Assembly (NCBI GenBank): GCA_902773265.1
Contig: CACYDZ010000351.1
Span: 1-5,122, forward strand
Length of the DNA stretch: 5,122 nt
Direction of reading: 5' to 3'
DNA from: an uncultured Ruminococcus sp.
GTDB lineage: Bacteria; Bacillota; Clostridia; Oscillospirales; Acutalibacteraceae
Shown piece after piece: positions 4,891-5,122 of this stretch (position 1 is its first letter; each line of letters opens with the position of its first letter). The notes under the pieces were generated by a model that saw only the letters and a list, made by a program, of their open reading frames with translations, was not told the origin of the DNA and made no database searches. A program made the translations under genes and the position numbers.

Positions 4891-5122
4891 ATGAAGAAAA
4901 TGATAAAAAATCTTTGGGACTACATCAATGGTATAAATGGTTTATTAATTATTTTATATATTATTTTCATTCTTTCAACACACATTATTACCGGTAAATA
5001 TTTTTCAAGTTATTATTTTTTAATTTATTTTATTTTTATTACCTTATTTTCAATTTTTATCTGTCCTTTTATTACCGGATTTTTATCCGATAAAAAAATC
5101 AGACATGATGAAATCTGTAACA
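4891..5122 (+). CDS. Small AT-rich membrane protein, 3' end outside the window
   Basis: ATG at 4891 follows AGAGGTGA (4877-4884), a strong ribosome binding site with 6-nt spacing. Seventy-seven codons are open to the window edge. The product starts with a short basic stretch (MKKMIKNLW). Two hydrophobic segments follow, at about residues 17-33 and 41-62, and then a charged stretch (SDKKIRHDE). It is thus a membrane protein with at least two spans, and the polar segment between them may be a short loop. The coding sequence is far more AT-rich than the neighbouring genes, mostly because Ile, Phe, Leu and Tyr dominate. I do not recognise the family and give no function. No convincing promoter is seen; TAAAAT at 4870-4875 lacks a suitable -35. 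Readthrough from upstream is possible. Confidence 0.72.
   Translation, partial: MKKMIKNLWDYINGINGLLIILYIIFILSTHIITGKYFSSYYFLIYFIFITLFSIFICPFITGFLSDKKIRHDEICN

Noticed and set aside
4984..5085. ATTACCGG occurring twice in the AT-rich membrane gene
   Set aside because: It is an 8-base match encoding an I-T-G in both places, with no wider similarity around it. It is too short to call a repeat.

Overview
The window looks like chromosomal sequence from a low-to-moderate GC Gram-positive anaerobe of the Clostridia, most likely a Ruminococcus-like member of the Oscillospiraceae. That placement is inference. It rests on strong Shine-Dalgarno sites, sigma-A-type promoters, AT-rich codon use, an SseB-like protein ending in a basic GLFG tail, and GC-rich hairpin repeats between genes of a kind I associate with this group. 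I see no phage genes, transposases, tRNA, rRNA or CRISPR array.

Layout, left to right. Positions 1-84 hold a structured intergenic repeat. Positions 97-879 (minus) encode a complete GufA-type ZIP metal transporter. It is driven by a near-perfect sigma-A promoter whose start region is covered by a 30-bp inverted repeat, so it is probably tightly repressed. A divergent promoter then drives a 543-residue SseB-like protein (1133-2764, plus), which ends at an intrinsic terminator. The loop of that terminator contains the extended -10 element of the next promoter. A roughly 185-nt leader follows, carrying a second copy of the repeat plus a tandemly doubled hairpin, and leads into a complete Na+/phosphate cotransporter with a C-terminal PhoU-like domain (3027-4766, plus). 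After a long-stem hairpin, a very AT-rich small membrane protein begins at 4891 and runs off the window.

The genes do not form one operon; each appears to have its own promoter or terminator. Two are ion transporters (divalent metal and phosphate), but nothing in the sequence ties them to one pathway. The most interesting material lies between the genes: the metal-type operator at the ZIP promoter, the promoter nested in a terminator loop, and the repeats. The repeats show compensatory changes both between copies and between tandem modules. I do not see convincing evidence of a wholly new multi-gene system.
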